NCBI GenBank assembly: GCA_905181615.1
Contig: CAJIYH010000006.1
Span: 1-64,000, forward strand
Source of the DNA: an uncultured Flavobacteriaceae bacterium
GTDB taxonomy: Bacteria; Bacteroidota; Bacteroidia; Flavobacteriales; Flavobacteriaceae
Direction: 5' to 3'
DNA: 64,000 nucleotides
Under the pieces are notes generated by a model. It ran no database searches, was not told where the DNA came from, and worked only from the letters and a program-made list of their open reading frames with translations. The stretch's first letter is position 1. The number at the start of each line of letters is the position of its first letter. Positions 20,999 through 30,457 of the stretch are shown one piece after another. Made by a program: the position numbers and the translations under genes.

Positions 20999-21514
20999 TT
21001 ATCGTTCTGATAAAGTTTTAATAATACCAGCAAGTTTCCCGCCTCCAGACTTAAGTCCAGAAACAACATTGTTAGCAGGCGATTTTAATAAGGTAATAAT
21101 ATCTCCAATAAGTTCTTCTTTCGATTTGATTGCTACCAAAAAATCAATTTGATCATCACCTACATAAACAGCTTCTTCAATATAAGCGCCCTTTAATACC
21201 GGTTTATCAGATTTCTTGCGGAAATCTTTGATTACTTTTGCTGGAGCATTTCCAACCTCAGAAAACATTAAGGATGTATTTCCCTTCAATACTTCTTTTA
21301 AGTCACCGAACTCTTTATCAGAAGCATCCATTGCTTTAGATAAAAGTGTATTCTTAACTACGGATAGTCTAATACCGGCCTTAAAACAAGCACGTCTAAG
21401 CGCAGTTGTATCTTTAGCATTTAAACCAGCTGTATCGGTAAGATACAAGGTTTTAGCTTCAGATAGCTCTGCAGTTAGTGTTCCAATTACTTGCGATTTT
21501 TCTTCTCTTGTCAT
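20999..21514 (-). CDS. rplJ: 50S ribosomal protein L10
   Basis: Base of the ribosomal stalk, binding 23S rRNA and L7/L12 dimers; 171 residues. The N-terminal RNA-binding part includes LYLTDTAGLNAKDTTALRR and SVVKNTLLSKA, typical of the family, and the C-terminal helix that holds L12 dimers ends in KLAGIIKTLSER. L10 in complex with L12 usually represses its own operon by binding the rplJ leader; the 21-base gap from rplA here leaves little room for a separate leader. Starts with ATG. Confidence 0.97.
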   Translation of the reverse strand: MTREEKSQVIGTLTAELSEAKTLYLTDTAGLNAKDTTALRRACFKAGIRLSVVKNTLLSKAMDASDKEFGDLKEVLKGNTSLMFSEVGNAPAKVIKDFRKKSDKPVLKGAYIEEAVYVGDDQIDFLVAIKSKEELIGDIITLLKSPANNVVSGLKSGGGKLAGIIKTLSER

Positions 21515-21535
21515 TCGAATTAGTTTTAAAAAATC

Positions 21536-22225
21536 TTAAGCGATTTTAGTGTCAATTGAAATACTAGGACTCATTGTGCTGGACATAAAAATGCTCTTCA
21601 CATAGATCCCTTTGGTCGTAGATGGTTTTAGCTTCATAATTGTATTCAACAATTCTGCAGCATTATCCATAATCTTGTCAGCTGTAAATGAAGATTTACC
21701 TACAGAAGCATGAATGATTCCAGTTTTGTCAACTTTAAAATCAATCTTACCTCCTTTTACATCACTAACAGCTTTTTTAACGTCCATAGTTACTGTACCA
21801 GTCTTTGGGTTGGGCATTAAACCACGAGGGCCTAATACACGTCCTAAAGGACCTAATTTACCCATAACGCTAGGCATAGTAACAATTACATCAACATCGG
21901 TCCAACCGTCTTTGATTTTTTGTAAATATTCATCTAGTCCAACGAAGTCTGCCCCACCTTCTAATGCTTCAGCTTCCTTATCAGGAGTTACTAAGGCGAG
22001 TACTCGAATATTTTTTCCAGTACCATGTGGAAGGGTTACTACTCCGCGAACCATTTCATTAGCTTTTCTAGGATCAACTCCTAAACGTATTGCTAAATCA
22101 ACAGAAGCATCAAATTTTACATTAGTAATTTCCTTTACTAATGTGGAAGCTTCTTCAAGAGAGTAGACCCTATTTGGTTCTACTTTAGCTCTTGATTCTT
22201 TTTGCTTTTTTGTAAGTCGTGCCAT
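21536..22225 (-). CDS. rplA: 50S ribosomal protein L1
   Basis: L1 stalk protein of the large subunit, 229 residues as usual. The family signatures [18 protein letters not shown] and [14 protein letters not shown] are present. It lies 17 bases after rplK and 21 before rplJ in the leftward ribosomal operon. In other bacteria L1 also represses translation of the L11 operon mRNA; a target site was not looked for in detail here. Confidence 0.98.
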   Translation of the reverse strand: MARLTKKQKESRAKVEPNRVYSLEEASTLVKEITNVKFDASVDLAIRLGVDPRKANEMVRGVVTLPHGTGKNIRVLALVTPDKEAEALEGGADFVGLDEYLQKIKDGWTDVDVIVTMPSVMGKLGPLGRVLGPRGLMPNPKTGTVTMDVKKAVSDVKGGKIDFKVDKTGIIHASVGKSSFTADKIMDNAAELLNTIMKLKPSTTKGIYVKSIFMSSTMSPSISIDTKIA

Positions 22226-22242
22226 TTTCTTTCTTTATAAAA

Positions 22243-22683
22243 TTAAAAAGGGGACTTTCCTCCTGATACAGTGAATCCCATAGATCGTGCGGTACCCGCA
22301 ACCATTTTCATTGCCGATTCGATAGTAAATGCATTTAAATCTTGCATTTTATCTTCAGCAATTACTTTAACTTGGTCCCAAGATACTGTCGCAACTTTTA
22401 CTCTATTAGGTTCTCCTGAACCTTTCTTGGCCTTAGCTGCTTCCATCAATTGAATGGCCGCCGGAGGTGTTTTAATGATAAAGTCAAACGACTTATCTTT
22501 ATATACAGAGATCACGACTGGTAAAACTTTACCAGGCTTATCTTGAGTTCGAGCATTAAATTGCTTACAAAACTCCATGATATTAACCCCTGCAGCACCT
22601 AGCGCGGGTCCAACCGGTGGCGACGGATTCGCTGCACCTCCCCTTACTTGTAATTTGACTAGCTTGTCTACTTCTTTTGCCAT
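22243..22683 (-). CDS. rplK: 50S ribosomal protein L11
   Basis: Protein of the GTPase-associated centre of the large subunit, binding the thiostrepton region of 23S rRNA. 146 residues. The N-terminal proline-rich segment [20 protein letters not shown] and the C-terminal rRNA-binding domain with [10 protein letters not shown] are unmistakable. It follows nusG by 69 bases and is the first of the rplKAJL genes. Confidence 0.98.
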   Translation of the reverse strand: MAKEVDKLVKLQVRGGAANPSPPVGPALGAAGVNIMEFCKQFNARTQDKPGKVLPVVISVYKDKSFDFIIKTPPAAIQLMEAAKAKKGSGEPNRVKVATVSWDQVKVIAEDKMQDLNAFTIESAMKMVAGTARSMGFTVSGGKSPF

Positions 22684-22752
22684 TGTTTCAATTTACGATT
22701 AAGAATAATCTAGAGTGGAAGCTCTAAACCATTCGATATATATATGTAACAT

Positions 22753-23304
22753 TTAAATTTTATCTACTTGCATGTAACTCAATTCTAATGGTGTTTTTCT
22801 TCCGAAAATCTTAACCATTACCTGAAGCTTGCGTTTTTCTTCGTTAACACTTTCAATGGTTCCTGTGAAACCGTTGAAAGGACCATCGATAACTTTTATT
22901 GTTTCTCCTGTTGAATAAGGAATAGCTGCATGTTCTTCTGTAAGAGCAAGTTCATCTACCTTACCTAACATACGGCTAACTTCAGATGACCTTAAAGGAA
23001 TTGGTTCTCCTCCTTTTGTTTCACCCAAAAAGCCAATTACATTAGTAACTGATTTAATGATGTGGGGAATCTCTCCTACCAAATCAGCTTTTACCATTAT
23101 ATATCCAGGAAAATAAACTTTTTCTTTATTGACTTTCTTTCCGTTACGGATTTGAACAACTTTTTCAGTTGGAACAAGAATGTCTTCTAAATGGTGATCA
23201 TACCCTAAACGAGTAATTTCAGATGCTATATAATCTTTGATCTTAGCTTCCTGACCACTCACCGCACGTACTACGTACCATTTTTTTTCGCTTACCTCAG
23301 ACAT
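22753..23304 (-). CDS. nusG: Transcription termination/antitermination factor NusG
   Basis: Binds the RNA polymerase clamp and couples transcription to translation or Rho. 183 residues. The NGN domain starts at WYVVRAVSGQEAKIKDYI and includes the VYFPGYIMVKADL core; the C-terminal KOW domain (about residues 128-183) includes GETIKVIDGPFNGFTGTIE. Starts directly after the secE stop (no gap), so both are co-translated. Position between secE and rplK is the usual one. Confidence 0.98.
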   Translation of the reverse strand: MSEVSEKKWYVVRAVSGQEAKIKDYIASEITRLGYDHHLEDILVPTEKVVQIRNGKKVNKEKVYFPGYIMVKADLVGEIPHIIKSVTNVIGFLGETKGGEPIPLRSSEVSRMLGKVDELALTEEHAAIPYSTGETIKVIDGPFNGFTGTIESVNEEKRKLQVMVKIFGRKTPLELSYMQVDKI

Positions 23305-23502
23305 TTATCCGTTGATTAATTTAAAGAAACCATTAATAACTTTAGACAGTACTGTATCTGCTCCCCATATCGCTAATGAAAAAAGGAGTGAAAATACAAG
23401 AACAACAACAGTTAAACGTTGTAATTCTGCACCTGGTGTCCACGAGACATGGTTTGTTAACTCTTCGTAAGACTCTCTTATATAGGATATAATTGCTGAC
23501 AT
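23305..23502 (-). CDS. secE: Preprotein translocase subunit SecE
   Basis: Essential small subunit of the SecYEG channel; 65 residues with the single transmembrane helix of the short SecE type. The conserved cytoplasmic amphipathic helix ESYEELTNHVSWTPGAELQ precedes the membrane helix VVVLVFSLLFSLAIWGAD. It lies between tRNA-Trp and nusG, in the classic order. The tRNA ends only about 21 bases upstream, so both are likely cut from one transcript. Confidence 0.96.
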   Translation of the reverse strand: MSAIISYIRESYEELTNHVSWTPGAELQRLTVVVLVFSLLFSLAIWGADTVLSKVINGFFKLING

Positions 23503-23523
23503 CGGATGCTATTATTATTTATG

Positions 23524-23596
23524 CACGGGTTGAGAGGCTCGAACTCCCGACACCTGGTTTTGGAGACCAGTGCTCTACCAACTGAGCTAAACCCGT
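23524..23596 (-). tRNA. trnW: tRNA-Trp (CCA)
   Basis: A 73-base cloverleaf with acceptor stem ACGGGTT/AACCCGT, D arm, anticodon stem CTGGT/ACCAG with loop CTCCAAA giving anticodon CCA, and T arm with GTTCGAG. The 3' CCA is not encoded. It stands between tuf and secE, the position seen in many bacteria. Confidence 0.97.
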
Positions 23597-23610
23597 TTTT
23601 ATTTGACACA

Positions 23611-23638
23611 AAAGGCATCCGTCAAAAACGGACACCTT
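23611..23638 (-). terminator. Hairpin after tuf (partial terminator or processing site)
   Basis: On the minus strand, AAGG and TCCGT pair with ACGGA and CCTT around a TTTTG loop, with a 2x2 internal mismatch, followed by TTTTGTG. It lies between the tuf stop and tRNA-Trp. It may reduce read-through or mark RNA processing before the tRNA; the weak T tract argues against complete termination. Confidence 0.45.
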
Positions 23639-23665
23639 GAAGTATCATATTAAAAACTTTTTTTC

Positions 23666-24853
23666 TTAGTCTAAAATCTCTGTAACCTGACCAGCACCTA
23701 CAGTTCTACCACCTTCACGGATAGCAAAACGAAGTCCAAGGCTTAATGCGATTGGGCTGATTAGATCTACATGGATAGTTAAGTTATCTCCAGGCATAAC
23801 CATCTCTACGCCATCAGGAAGAGAAATATTTCCTGTTACGTCAGTTGTACGAACGTAAAACTGTGGGCGATAGTTATTGTGGAATGGAGTGTGACGTCCA
23901 CCTTCTTCTTTTTTAAGAACGTATACCTCTGCTTTGAATTTAGCATGGGGAGTTACAGAACCTGGCTTACAGATTACCATTCCTCTTTTGATATCAGCTT
24001 TCTCGATACCTCTTAGTAGAATCCCTACGTTATCTCCAGCTTCACCTCGGTCTAATATTTTTCTAAACATTTCAACTCCAGTTACTGTAGACTTTAATTT
24101 CTCAGCACCCATACCAATAATATCAACTTCGTCTCCGGAGTTAAATACACCAGTTTCAATTCTACCCGTAGCAACTGTACCACGACCAGTAATTGAGAAT
24201 ACATCTTCAACAGGCATTAATGCGTCTTTTTCAACATCACGCTTAGGAAGTTCGATCCAAGAATCAACTTCTTTCATAAGTTCTAATACGCTATCTACCC
24301 ATTTAGCTTCTCCGTTAAGAGCGCCAAGAGCAGAACCTTGAACTACAGGAGTGTTATCTCCATCGTAATCGTAGAAAGAAAGTAATTCTCTTACTTCCAT
24401 ATCAACTAATTCTAAAAGTTCTTCATCGTCAACCATGTCAACTTTGTTAAGAAACACAACAATACGAGGTACACCAACCTGACGTCCTAAAAGGATGTGC
24501 TCTCTGGTTTGTGGCATTGGCCCGTCTGTTGCAGCAACTACTAGAATTGCTCCATCCATCTGTGCAGCACCAGTAACCATGTTCTTTACGTAATCGGCGT
24601 GACCTGGACAGTCTACGTGAGCGTAATGACGATTTTCTGTTTGATACTCAACGTGTGATGTGTTGATAGTAATACCACGCTCTTTTTCTTCAGGAGCGTT
24701 GTCGATTTGGTCAAAACTTCTCGCTTCAGAGTAACCAGCGTCTGACATTACTTTAGTAATTGCAGCAGTTAGTGTAGTTTTACCGTGATCTACGTGACCG
24801 ATGGTTCCAATATTTAAGTGGGGTTTTGACCGATCAAATGTTTCTTTAGCCAT
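23666..24853 (-). CDS. tuf: Elongation factor Tu
   Basis: GTPase delivering aminoacyl-tRNA to the ribosome; 395 residues. G1 [10 protein letters not shown], the switch region RGITI, G3 DCPGHADY, G4 NKVD and G5 SAL are all standard, followed by domains 2 and 3 ending in [17 protein letters not shown]. The only tuf in the window. In many bacteria the tRNA genes Thr-Tyr-Gly-Thr lie just upstream; here they are 21 kb away, and this gene has its own promoter-like sequence. Confidence 0.99.
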   Translation of the reverse strand: MAKETFDRSKPHLNIGTIGHVDHGKTTLTAAITKVMSDAGYSEARSFDQIDNAPEEKERGITINTSHVEYQTENRHYAHVDCPGHADYVKNMVTGAAQMDGAILVVAATDGPMPQTREHILLGRQVGVPRIVVFLNKVDMVDDEELLELVDMEVRELLSFYDYDGDNTPVVQGSALGALNGEAKWVDSVLELMKEVDSWIELPKRDVEKDALMPVEDVFSITGRGTVATGRIETGVFNSGDEVDIIGMGAEKLKSTVTGVEMFRKILDRGEAGDNVGILLRGIEKADIKRGMVICKPGSVTPHAKFKAEVYVLKKEEGGRHTPFHNNYRPQFYVRTTDVTGNISLPDGVEMVMPGDNLTIHVDLISPIALSLGLRFAIREGGRTVGAGQVTEILD

Positions 24854-24886
24854 AATACAGGTTTTTCTTTAATGTTTTAAGAGGTG

Positions 24887-24894
24887 CAAATTTA
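24887..24894 (-). promoter_or_regulatory. Bacteroidota -7 promoter element of tuf
   Basis: The minus strand reads TAAATTTG, matching the Bacteroidota TAnnTTTG consensus, 33 bases before the tuf ATG and followed by GCACC. No clear TTTG -33 box was found 19-20 bases upstream; instead there is an A/T-rich tract. Confidence 0.55.
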
Positions 24895-25066
24895 TAAATT
24901 TTTTTATTTAAAAATTACTTTTCTAGACTTTTTTGATTATTTTTTTTATACAAGGTGTTTTGGAACCCTTTTTTTGGCTCAAATATTGAGATTAAAACCA
25001 ATAAAAACTACTAAAAATTAAAGCCTCAAAACCATCAAATGAAACCTCATATTCCCTAAATATAAA

Positions 25067-26380
25067 TTACTTTTTACGGTTCATTTCAAGAACAGCTTCT
25101 TCGATACCTTTGGGTGTGAGTGGATACATCGGTAAAAGTTCTTTTATGATTTGTGTAGAGAGGGTTCCATTCCAGAACTTAATAGGTTCAGGATTTAGCC
25201 AGGCAACTTTCTTAAAATGGTCTTTAATGTCAGCATAGGTATTCAAGCTTGTACGATCTAGTTCGTAAGGTGCCATTGCCGCATCTCCTATAAAAAATAC
25301 ATGATAATTTGGGTCTTTCGATAAAAGACGCTCTATTGGAAGTACTTTTCGACGCTGAGAATCTGAAAATACTTGACGATAAACCGTATTGTGGAAATAA
25401 TAGGTTTCCAGATCATGAGCAAATCGCGTTTTCATTTTTCTAAACAAAGTCTGAACCGCTTTAATGTAGGGATGCATTGAATAACCTCCATTATCAATAA
25501 CTAGAAGGACTTGTAATTTATCAAAGGTTTCGTTTTTGATTTCAGGAATGAATAAACCTCCACGTTCCAATCCTTTTTCAATGGTCTCTTTAACATCCAA
25601 AATTTCTTGAGCCGTTTCTTCTACAATTCCTTTTAAAGAAGCTAAAGCTGCATCTATGTTGTTGTCATTCAAAACGGCATCTAAATCTACTGGAAAGTAA
25701 TTTGAATCTCCTAAAACTTTACGTGCCATTTTGCCACCTCCAGAACCACCAACTCGAATTCCATCTTTAGCAGCACCACCATGACCATATGGTGATATAC
25801 CTCCGGTACCTACCCAATGACTTCCGCCACTATGCTGCGACTGCTGCTGCTTCATTACTTCTTCCATCCGTTGCATCAGCTCTTCTAAACTGAGATCAGA
25901 ATAATCTGCCATTCGATCTAAAGGTCTGTTGGGTGTTTCTTCTTGGTTTTGTTCTTGCTCGTCTGCAAGGTCGCCCTTGTCTTTGTCCCAAAGTTCTTTC
26001 CCGTCTAACACTTCTTTAATGTCATAATGTGTAAGATGAACTTGATCTAAAAATCGATTCACCCATTCTTCAGGGGTTATGTCTTCTTCGATACGGCCAA
26101 AATTAACTTCTTTCCATTGTTCGAAAGTTTGTGACCTCAGAATTGCATCGTTTAATCTTTCGTTAGGTCGGATGTTAATGTCCAAGAAATAAGAATAAAA
26201 AGCCTTAGTATATGGTCCTATATGTTCCGGATCTTTTATGATAAAAGTTCGAAGCACATTATATAAATCGCCTATGGTTTTAACAAGCCCACGATCCATT
26301 GCCTTTTGCAATAATAAAAGAGCACGGACATCTACAGATAAATCAAATTTCTTAAACGCTTCTGGGAGTTTTGTAAACAT
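25067..26380 (-). CDS. VWA-domain protein partnered with MoxR ATPase
   Basis: 437 residues. The C-terminal half (about residues 260-430) is a von Willebrand A-like domain of the type paired with MoxR ATPases; the metal-binding site reads VIDNGGYSMHPY, the D-x-G-G-x-S variant of this subfamily and not the classic DxSxS. The N-terminal half is helical and charged, with a Gln/Glu-rich linker and a Gly-rich patch (GGAAKDGIRVGGSGGG). It follows the MoxR gene by 4 bases. Such pairs are thought to act as chaperones that activate or insert metal cofactors into client enzymes; the client here is unknown. Confidence 0.87.
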   Translation of the reverse strand: MFTKLPEAFKKFDLSVDVRALLLLQKAMDRGLVKTIGDLYNVLRTFIIKDPEHIGPYTKAFYSYFLDINIRPNERLNDAILRSQTFEQWKEVNFGRIEEDITPEEWVNRFLDQVHLTHYDIKEVLDGKELWDKDKGDLADEQEQNQEETPNRPLDRMADYSDLSLEELMQRMEEVMKQQQSQHSGGSHWVGTGGISPYGHGGAAKDGIRVGGSGGGKMARKVLGDSNYFPVDLDAVLNDNNIDAALASLKGIVEETAQEILDVKETIEKGLERGGLFIPEIKNETFDKLQVLLVIDNGGYSMHPYIKAVQTLFRKMKTRFAHDLETYYFHNTVYRQVFSDSQRRKVLPIERLLSKDPNYHVFFIGDAAMAPYELDRTSLNTYADIKDHFKKVAWLNPEPIKFWNGTLSTQIIKELLPMYPLTPKGIEEAVLEMNRKK

Positions 26381-26384
26381 ACAA

Positions 26385-27293
26385 CTAGTTTAAAGTTCCA
26401 AAGCTCTGCTCAGATGCATTCCCAAATTGACGCTGAACACGTTCTAAATCTGCTTGGGTTTTAATTAAGGTTCCTAGACCGTCTAAGGCGTTGATTTTAG
26501 ACAAAGCTTCTTGAGTCGAAAACGTCTTTACATAACGCAACCAATTGAGTAATTCTCTGGTTGTTGGAGCGCGCTCCAGACCAATCCTTCTTAATTGGTA
26601 AAATATATCTAAACAGGACTCTACAATTTTATTAGAAACTTTAGGGTGGTGTTTACTAACAATCAATCGCATTTTTTCGGCATCTGGGAATTGAATGTAA
26701 TGGTAAATACATCTTCCCTTAAAGGCGGTTGGTAATTCTTGCTCCCTATTTGATGTTATTACAATAGTAGGCATGTCTTTTTCTGTAGTTTCGATTACTT
26801 TTCCAGATTCTGGTAAAATAAACTTACGGTGGCTTAAGGCATAAAGTAAGTCGTTTGGAAATTCTCGGGGGGCCTTGTCAATTTCATCTATTAGCAAAAC
26901 CGAATTGGGCTGACTAAATGCTTTAGTTGCAGGTCCCATTACAACATAATCTGATAAATTCTCTGTATCTCTTCCGCCTGAAGAAAGCTTGGTGTCTAAC
27001 CCTTTCTCATTTCGTTGAGCATTGAGAATTTCAATCTGTGAATCTCTTAAATACTTAACGTGATCAAACTTGGCAACAAACTGCTCCACATTACTTTTAG
27101 ATCCAGCTGGGTAAACAAACATTTCTGTTTGCTGACTTGCTGCATATTGAAGTGGTAACTCTGTTTTTCCAGTTCCGGGTTCCCCTTCTATAAGTAAAGG
27201 CATTCCTAAGGTTCGTGCTATATGAAATGCTTGAGCTAATTCTTTATCACATAAATAGTGATCTGATCCATCCCAAAATGTAGTGTCTGCCAT
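26385..27293 (-). CDS. MoxR-family AAA+ ATPase
   Basis: 302-residue AAA+ ATPase. Walker A is GEPGTGKTEL (about residue 37), Walker B is LLIDEIDKAP, and the sensor-1 asparagine is in TIVITSNRE, followed by an arginine-finger region FKGRCIYHYIQFP. The small helical lid with PTTRELLNWLRYV follows. Soluble. Together with the downstream VWA protein it forms a typical MoxR/VWA chaperone pair, with only 4 bases between. Nothing nearby is an obvious metalloenzyme client. Confidence 0.93.
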   Translation of the reverse strand: MADTTFWDGSDHYLCDKELAQAFHIARTLGMPLLIEGEPGTGKTELPLQYAASQQTEMFVYPAGSKSNVEQFVAKFDHVKYLRDSQIEILNAQRNEKGLDTKLSSGGRDTENLSDYVVMGPATKAFSQPNSVLLIDEIDKAPREFPNDLLYALSHRKFILPESGKVIETTEKDMPTIVITSNREQELPTAFKGRCIYHYIQFPDAEKMRLIVSKHHPKVSNKIVESCLDIFYQLRRIGLERAPTTRELLNWLRYVKTFSTQEALSKINALDGLGTLIKTQADLERVQRQFGNASEQSFGTLN

Positions 27294-27305
27294 AAACTAT
27301 AATTA

Positions 27306-27971
27306 TTATTTTTCTTCAATATACTGTTTAAATATCTTTTTCAACTGCTTTTTATCTACTCGGTGATCTCCAGGGTAAGCCTCGATATTGAAATCTAAAT
27401 TACCTCGCTCACAAATTTCTTTAATTTCATTTATTCTTTTTTCATTCAAGAACTGGTCTTGTTCTCCGTAGGTGAAAATTTTACAAATCTGACCCCAATT
27501 CGTTTTTGCAATTTCGTAGTCAATATCCTCTGGAATCCATGAGGCATATGGAATTAAAAAATCAACGCTAACTTCAATGTGATGAAGCCAACGCATGGCT
27601 GTTATTCCTCCTTGAGAAAAACCCATAATTATAGTCTTACATGTCGCCGGAATTTTTTGAACATGCAAATCAAATAAGGTCGAACAATAGACCGAAAAAT
27701 CATGAATCTCTTCTAAGCGATCACGCTTGGTCATCCAAGAAGAAACAACGTCACCTCCAAATCCGTTTAAATAAAATCGAGATAAGCCTTCTGGCGCGAC
27801 TACAAAATGAGTTTCCGGGTCAAACTCTTTGAATTTATAAAGCATTTGCTCCGCTAACATATTAGATCCGTGGAGCACAAACCAAAAATATTTAGTCTTC
27901 GTACTCATTTTTCCATAAGTTGAGTAGCGGGCTGTTTTGGGTGTTATTAGATGATGTGTATTGAGTTTCAT
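27306..27971 (-). CDS. Alpha/beta-hydrolase of the carboxylesterase/phospholipase type
   Basis: 221-residue single-domain alpha/beta hydrolase without a signal peptide. The nucleophile elbow is GFSQGG at about residue 117; the acid is probably the Asp in YGEQDQFL and the histidine the one in PGDHRVD near the C terminus, completing a catalytic triad in the usual order. Closest in form to the small carboxylesterase/lysophospholipase (YpfH-like) group. Substrate unknown. It lies 12 bases after the MoxR start region in the same direction as its neighbours, so it may be transcribed with the LTA-synthase-like gene upstream. Confidence 0.85.
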   Translation of the reverse strand: MKLNTHHLITPKTARYSTYGKMSTKTKYFWFVLHGSNMLAEQMLYKFKEFDPETHFVVAPEGLSRFYLNGFGGDVVSSWMTKRDRLEEIHDFSVYCSTLFDLHVQKIPATCKTIIMGFSQGGITAMRWLHHIEVSVDFLIPYASWIPEDIDYEIAKTNWGQICKIFTYGEQDQFLNEKRINEIKEICERGNLDFNIEAYPGDHRVDKKQLKKIFKQYIEEK

Positions 27972-27978
27972 TTATGTT

Positions 27979-29844
27979 TTACTTTTCAAGAAAATCTTGA
28001 TATGTGGTTTGTAAAATAGCTTTACCAAGTCTTATTAAAGATTCTTCTTCTTTTCCTTCCGACTGAACAACATCTTGACTTATAAAATCATAAACCATAA
28101 AACCTGAATTGTTTATGGTTCCAAATCCTTCGTTAAAAACATAATGAGCAAAGCGATTTTTATTGGAATTAAAAAGGTGGGTTCCAAATTCAAAGGAACT
28201 GTTATCTGCATCTAGTAAGTCTAAAAGCGTGAATGCAAGGTCGACCTGCGAGCCTAAATTTGGATTGATTGTTCCCGGAGTTTCGAGGGCCCCTCCTAAC
28301 CAAAGCATAGGAATTTTAAACCTGCTGGGAGTATTAAAGTTTTGACCCGGAGTTTTTGGTAAGGGATGTCCATGGTCTGCCGAAATGATAACCAATGTGT
28401 TTTTCCACCAGGGCTGATTTTTTGCAAATGCAATAAAATCTCCAACCGCTTTGTCGGTATAAGCCATGGAGCTTTTAAATTTATTCAATTCTGTGTTTTT
28501 ACCAAACTTATACTCACCAGGAAATTCATAGGGCTCATGACTCGTTAGAGTTAGGATGGTCTTAAAGAAAGGCTCTTGTTCTTGTTTATTAAAATCTGTA
28601 GTTACCCGATCAAAAAGCACATGATCATGAACCCCCCATTTGGAATTCCAATCTTTACTTTCAAATATCTCCGAGCCATAAATTTGATCAATTCCTTTTC
28701 CGGTGAGGTAAGTATTCATATTTCCAAAATTCAAATCTCCTCCGTAATAAAAGAAGTTTTGATAGCCACTTGTTTTCATTTCCTGAAACAACAATGGAAG
28801 CTTTTTAGACTTTACAGGTATTTTAATAATACTTTGTTTGGGCTGAGGATAATAACCGCTCAACAAGGCCACTAAGCCTTTGTCTGTTCGGTCTCCGTTT
28901 GCATAGAAATTGGTAAACAGAATTCCTTCGTCTGATAGCTGATTTATGTTTGGTGTTATGGTTTTATCTCCTCCTAAGGGGCCAACAACTTTAGATGTTA
29001 GTCCTTCCCAAATAATAAATATCACATTCGGTTTTTTTACTTTTAAAATATTAATGAGAATAGAATCCTTCGCAAGCAAAGGTTTTTTTGAAGATTCATA
29101 AATTGCTTCAGCCTCAAGCTGTTTATAGGTTAAAAAGGGATGTTCGTAAGGATCTACAAGTTTTGTGTAGGCATGCATAAAGTTCCAAGCATAATTTATT
29201 GCCGCGTGATTAGCAAACATCTTTTTAGAAAAATACACATTACTCTGGTTAATCGGTATGGTTTGAAAACCTCCGCGCATCGGAAGAATTAAAAGTCCCA
29301 AAATAACAATTAGTATTGGAGCACCATAATACGACAGCTTTTCTGACTCATTATAGTTCTTGTAAAAGAAAAAATTAAATATGCGAAATAACGCAAAGGT
29401 TGAGGCAACAAGTAGTCCTAAAAATAAAATAATTTCAGCTGTTGTAGCAGAAGCAAACATAAGCTCTGGTGTATTGAGGTATCGAATAAAGGTAGTATCT
29501 AGGCGTGTATTCCAGTATGAATACAAAAACAAGTCAGCTAAAAACAGACCATTTAACACTAAAATAATTCCAAAAGAATATGCTTTATGAAGTATGCGTA
29601 TTAGTTTTCCATAAATGAAAACTCTCAAAAAAGATAAAATAAATGGGATTACTACAATATAAGCAGCTATAGATAAATCAAGTCTTAGACCGAAAGCAAT
29701 TAGAGATAATGTCTCGTTTGCTTCTAATAATTTTGTTGAATCAAAATAATATATCAAGAATAAAAAGCGAGCAATAATAAAATACATTACCCAGACGCCG
29801 TAGTACTTTAAATTGAAAAGAATTAAACGGTATATAGCTTGCAT
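27979..29844 (-). CDS. LTA-synthase-family membrane phosphatase/sulfatase-fold protein
   Basis: 621 residues from the ATG at 29844 (the track's TTG start adds 23 unlikely residues). Five transmembrane helices occupy about residues 1-220; the rest is an exported alkaline-phosphatase-superfamily domain. IFIIWEGLTSKVVG provides the metal-binding glutamate, ANGDRTDKGL the catalytic threonine, and SADHGHPLP the distal metal ligands. The family includes lipoteichoic acid synthase and periplasmic phosphoglycerol or phosphoethanolamine transferases. Gram-negative Bacteroidota lack lipoteichoic acid, so it more likely transfers a phospho-group to a glycan or lipid in the periplasm; the substrate is unknown. 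Confidence 0.9.
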   Translation of the reverse strand: MQAIYRLILFNLKYYGVWVMYFIIARFLFLIYYFDSTKLLEANETLSLIAFGLRLDLSIAAYIVVIPFILSFLRVFIYGKLIRILHKAYSFGIILVLNGLFLADLFLYSYWNTRLDTTFIRYLNTPELMFASATTAEIILFLGLLVASTFALFRIFNFFFYKNYNESEKLSYYGAPILIVILGLLILPMRGGFQTIPINQSNVYFSKKMFANHAAINYAWNFMHAYTKLVDPYEHPFLTYKQLEAEAIYESSKKPLLAKDSILINILKVKKPNVIFIIWEGLTSKVVGPLGGDKTITPNINQLSDEGILFTNFYANGDRTDKGLVALLSGYYPQPKQSIIKIPVKSKKLPLLFQEMKTSGYQNFFYYGGDLNFGNMNTYLTGKGIDQIYGSEIFESKDWNSKWGVHDHVLFDRVTTDFNKQEQEPFFKTILTLTSHEPYEFPGEYKFGKNTELNKFKSSMAYTDKAVGDFIAFAKNQPWWKNTLVIISADHGHPLPKTPGQNFNTPSRFKIPMLWLGGALETPGTINPNLGSQVDLAFTLLDLLDADNSSFEFGTHLFNSNKNRFAHYVFNEGFGTINNSGFMVYDFISQDVVQSEGKEEESLIRLGKAILQTTYQDFLEK

Positions 29845-30027
29845 ATAGTAAAAGTATGGATTAATATGCTCAAAAAGAACAGAAACAAAAGTCAATAAAA
29901 AATAGTAATTCAAGAAATTATAGCAGCATAGCTTTTGAAAATATTTACATTAAAAAACTATACTGATCTGTTATTAAAAATTTTATGTGCATTTAAAATG
30001 ATTATTATAAGCTGTAAAGAACAAATC

Positions 30028-30153
30028 ATGAAAAAAATATTTGCCTGGCAATTTAATTTCATTCGAAAAAAAACAGTTCTATGGGCTTATCTTAGTTTTG
30101 TGAAAGGGATTTTGATTACCCTTATAGCTCTTTACTTTCTTGAAACTATTTAA
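30028..30153 (+). CDS. Small single-helix membrane peptide 1 (41 aa)
   Basis: An ATG at 30028 inside the longer track ORF (29935-30153) encodes 41 residues beginning MKKIFAWQFNFIRKK and ending in a hydrophobic helix LSFVKGILITLIALYFLETI. A basic N terminus followed by one membrane helix predicts an inner-membrane microprotein with its N terminus inside. First of three tiny same-strand ORFs. No family recognised. Evidence is only the composition and the clustering. Confidence 0.45.
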   Translation: MKKIFAWQFNFIRKKTVLWAYLSFVKGILITLIALYFLETI

Positions 30154-30189
30154 ACATCAAAAAACTCAAAACAAATAAATGTATTTTTA

Positions 30190-30294
30190 ATGAGAAAAAA
30201 AATAATTTTGCTTCTAGTTGTACTTATCTTACTTTACCTATGGGCAGAATTAGCTGTTGGAGTTTTTTTTCAAGACAGCTGGGGAGGCAGCTAG
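30190..30294 (+). CDS. Small membrane peptide 2 (34 aa, LYLWAELAVGVF motif)
   Basis: Too short for the ORF track: ATG at 30190, stop TAG at 30292-30294. The 34 residues start MRKK, continue with an 18-residue hydrophobic helix, and end with LYLWAELAVGVFFQDSWGGS. The WAELAVG(I/V)F ending resembles short Bacteroidota proteins of unknown function that I recall, but this has not been checked. It lies 36 bases downstream of peptide 1 on the same strand. Confidence 0.5.
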   Translation: MRKKIILLLVVLILLYLWAELAVGVFFQDSWGGS

Positions 30295-30344
30295 TTATTT
30301 AAACTAAATTTAGAAAAGTTTCAACTGAAGGCCAACGAACAACT

Positions 30345-30443
30345 ATGGGTTTAAAGATTTACAAGTACTTTATAATTACAACGGTATTAGTCGTTATCGT
30401 TTTTAAACTTTATAATGACCTAAGTGTATGGCTTTTTTTTTGA
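30345..30443 (+). CDS. Small membrane peptide 3 (32 aa)
   Basis: ATG at 30345, TGA at 30441-30443. The 32 residues (MGLKIYKYFIITTVLVVIV...) consist of a short basic start, one hydrophobic helix and an aromatic end WLFF. It follows peptide 2 by 50 bases. It could be chance, since AT-rich DNA readily encodes hydrophobic stretches, but three in a row with proper basic-then-hydrophobic order is suggestive. Confidence 0.35.
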   Translation: MGLKIYKYFIITTVLVVIVFKLYNDLSVWLFF

Positions 30444-30457
30444 ATAGCAAATCACTC

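Noticed and set aside
29845-29913. Extra 23 residues at the start of the LTA-synthase-like ORF
   Set aside because: Begins with TTG, and the ATG at 29844 gives a normal membrane-protein start. The longer form cannot be excluded.
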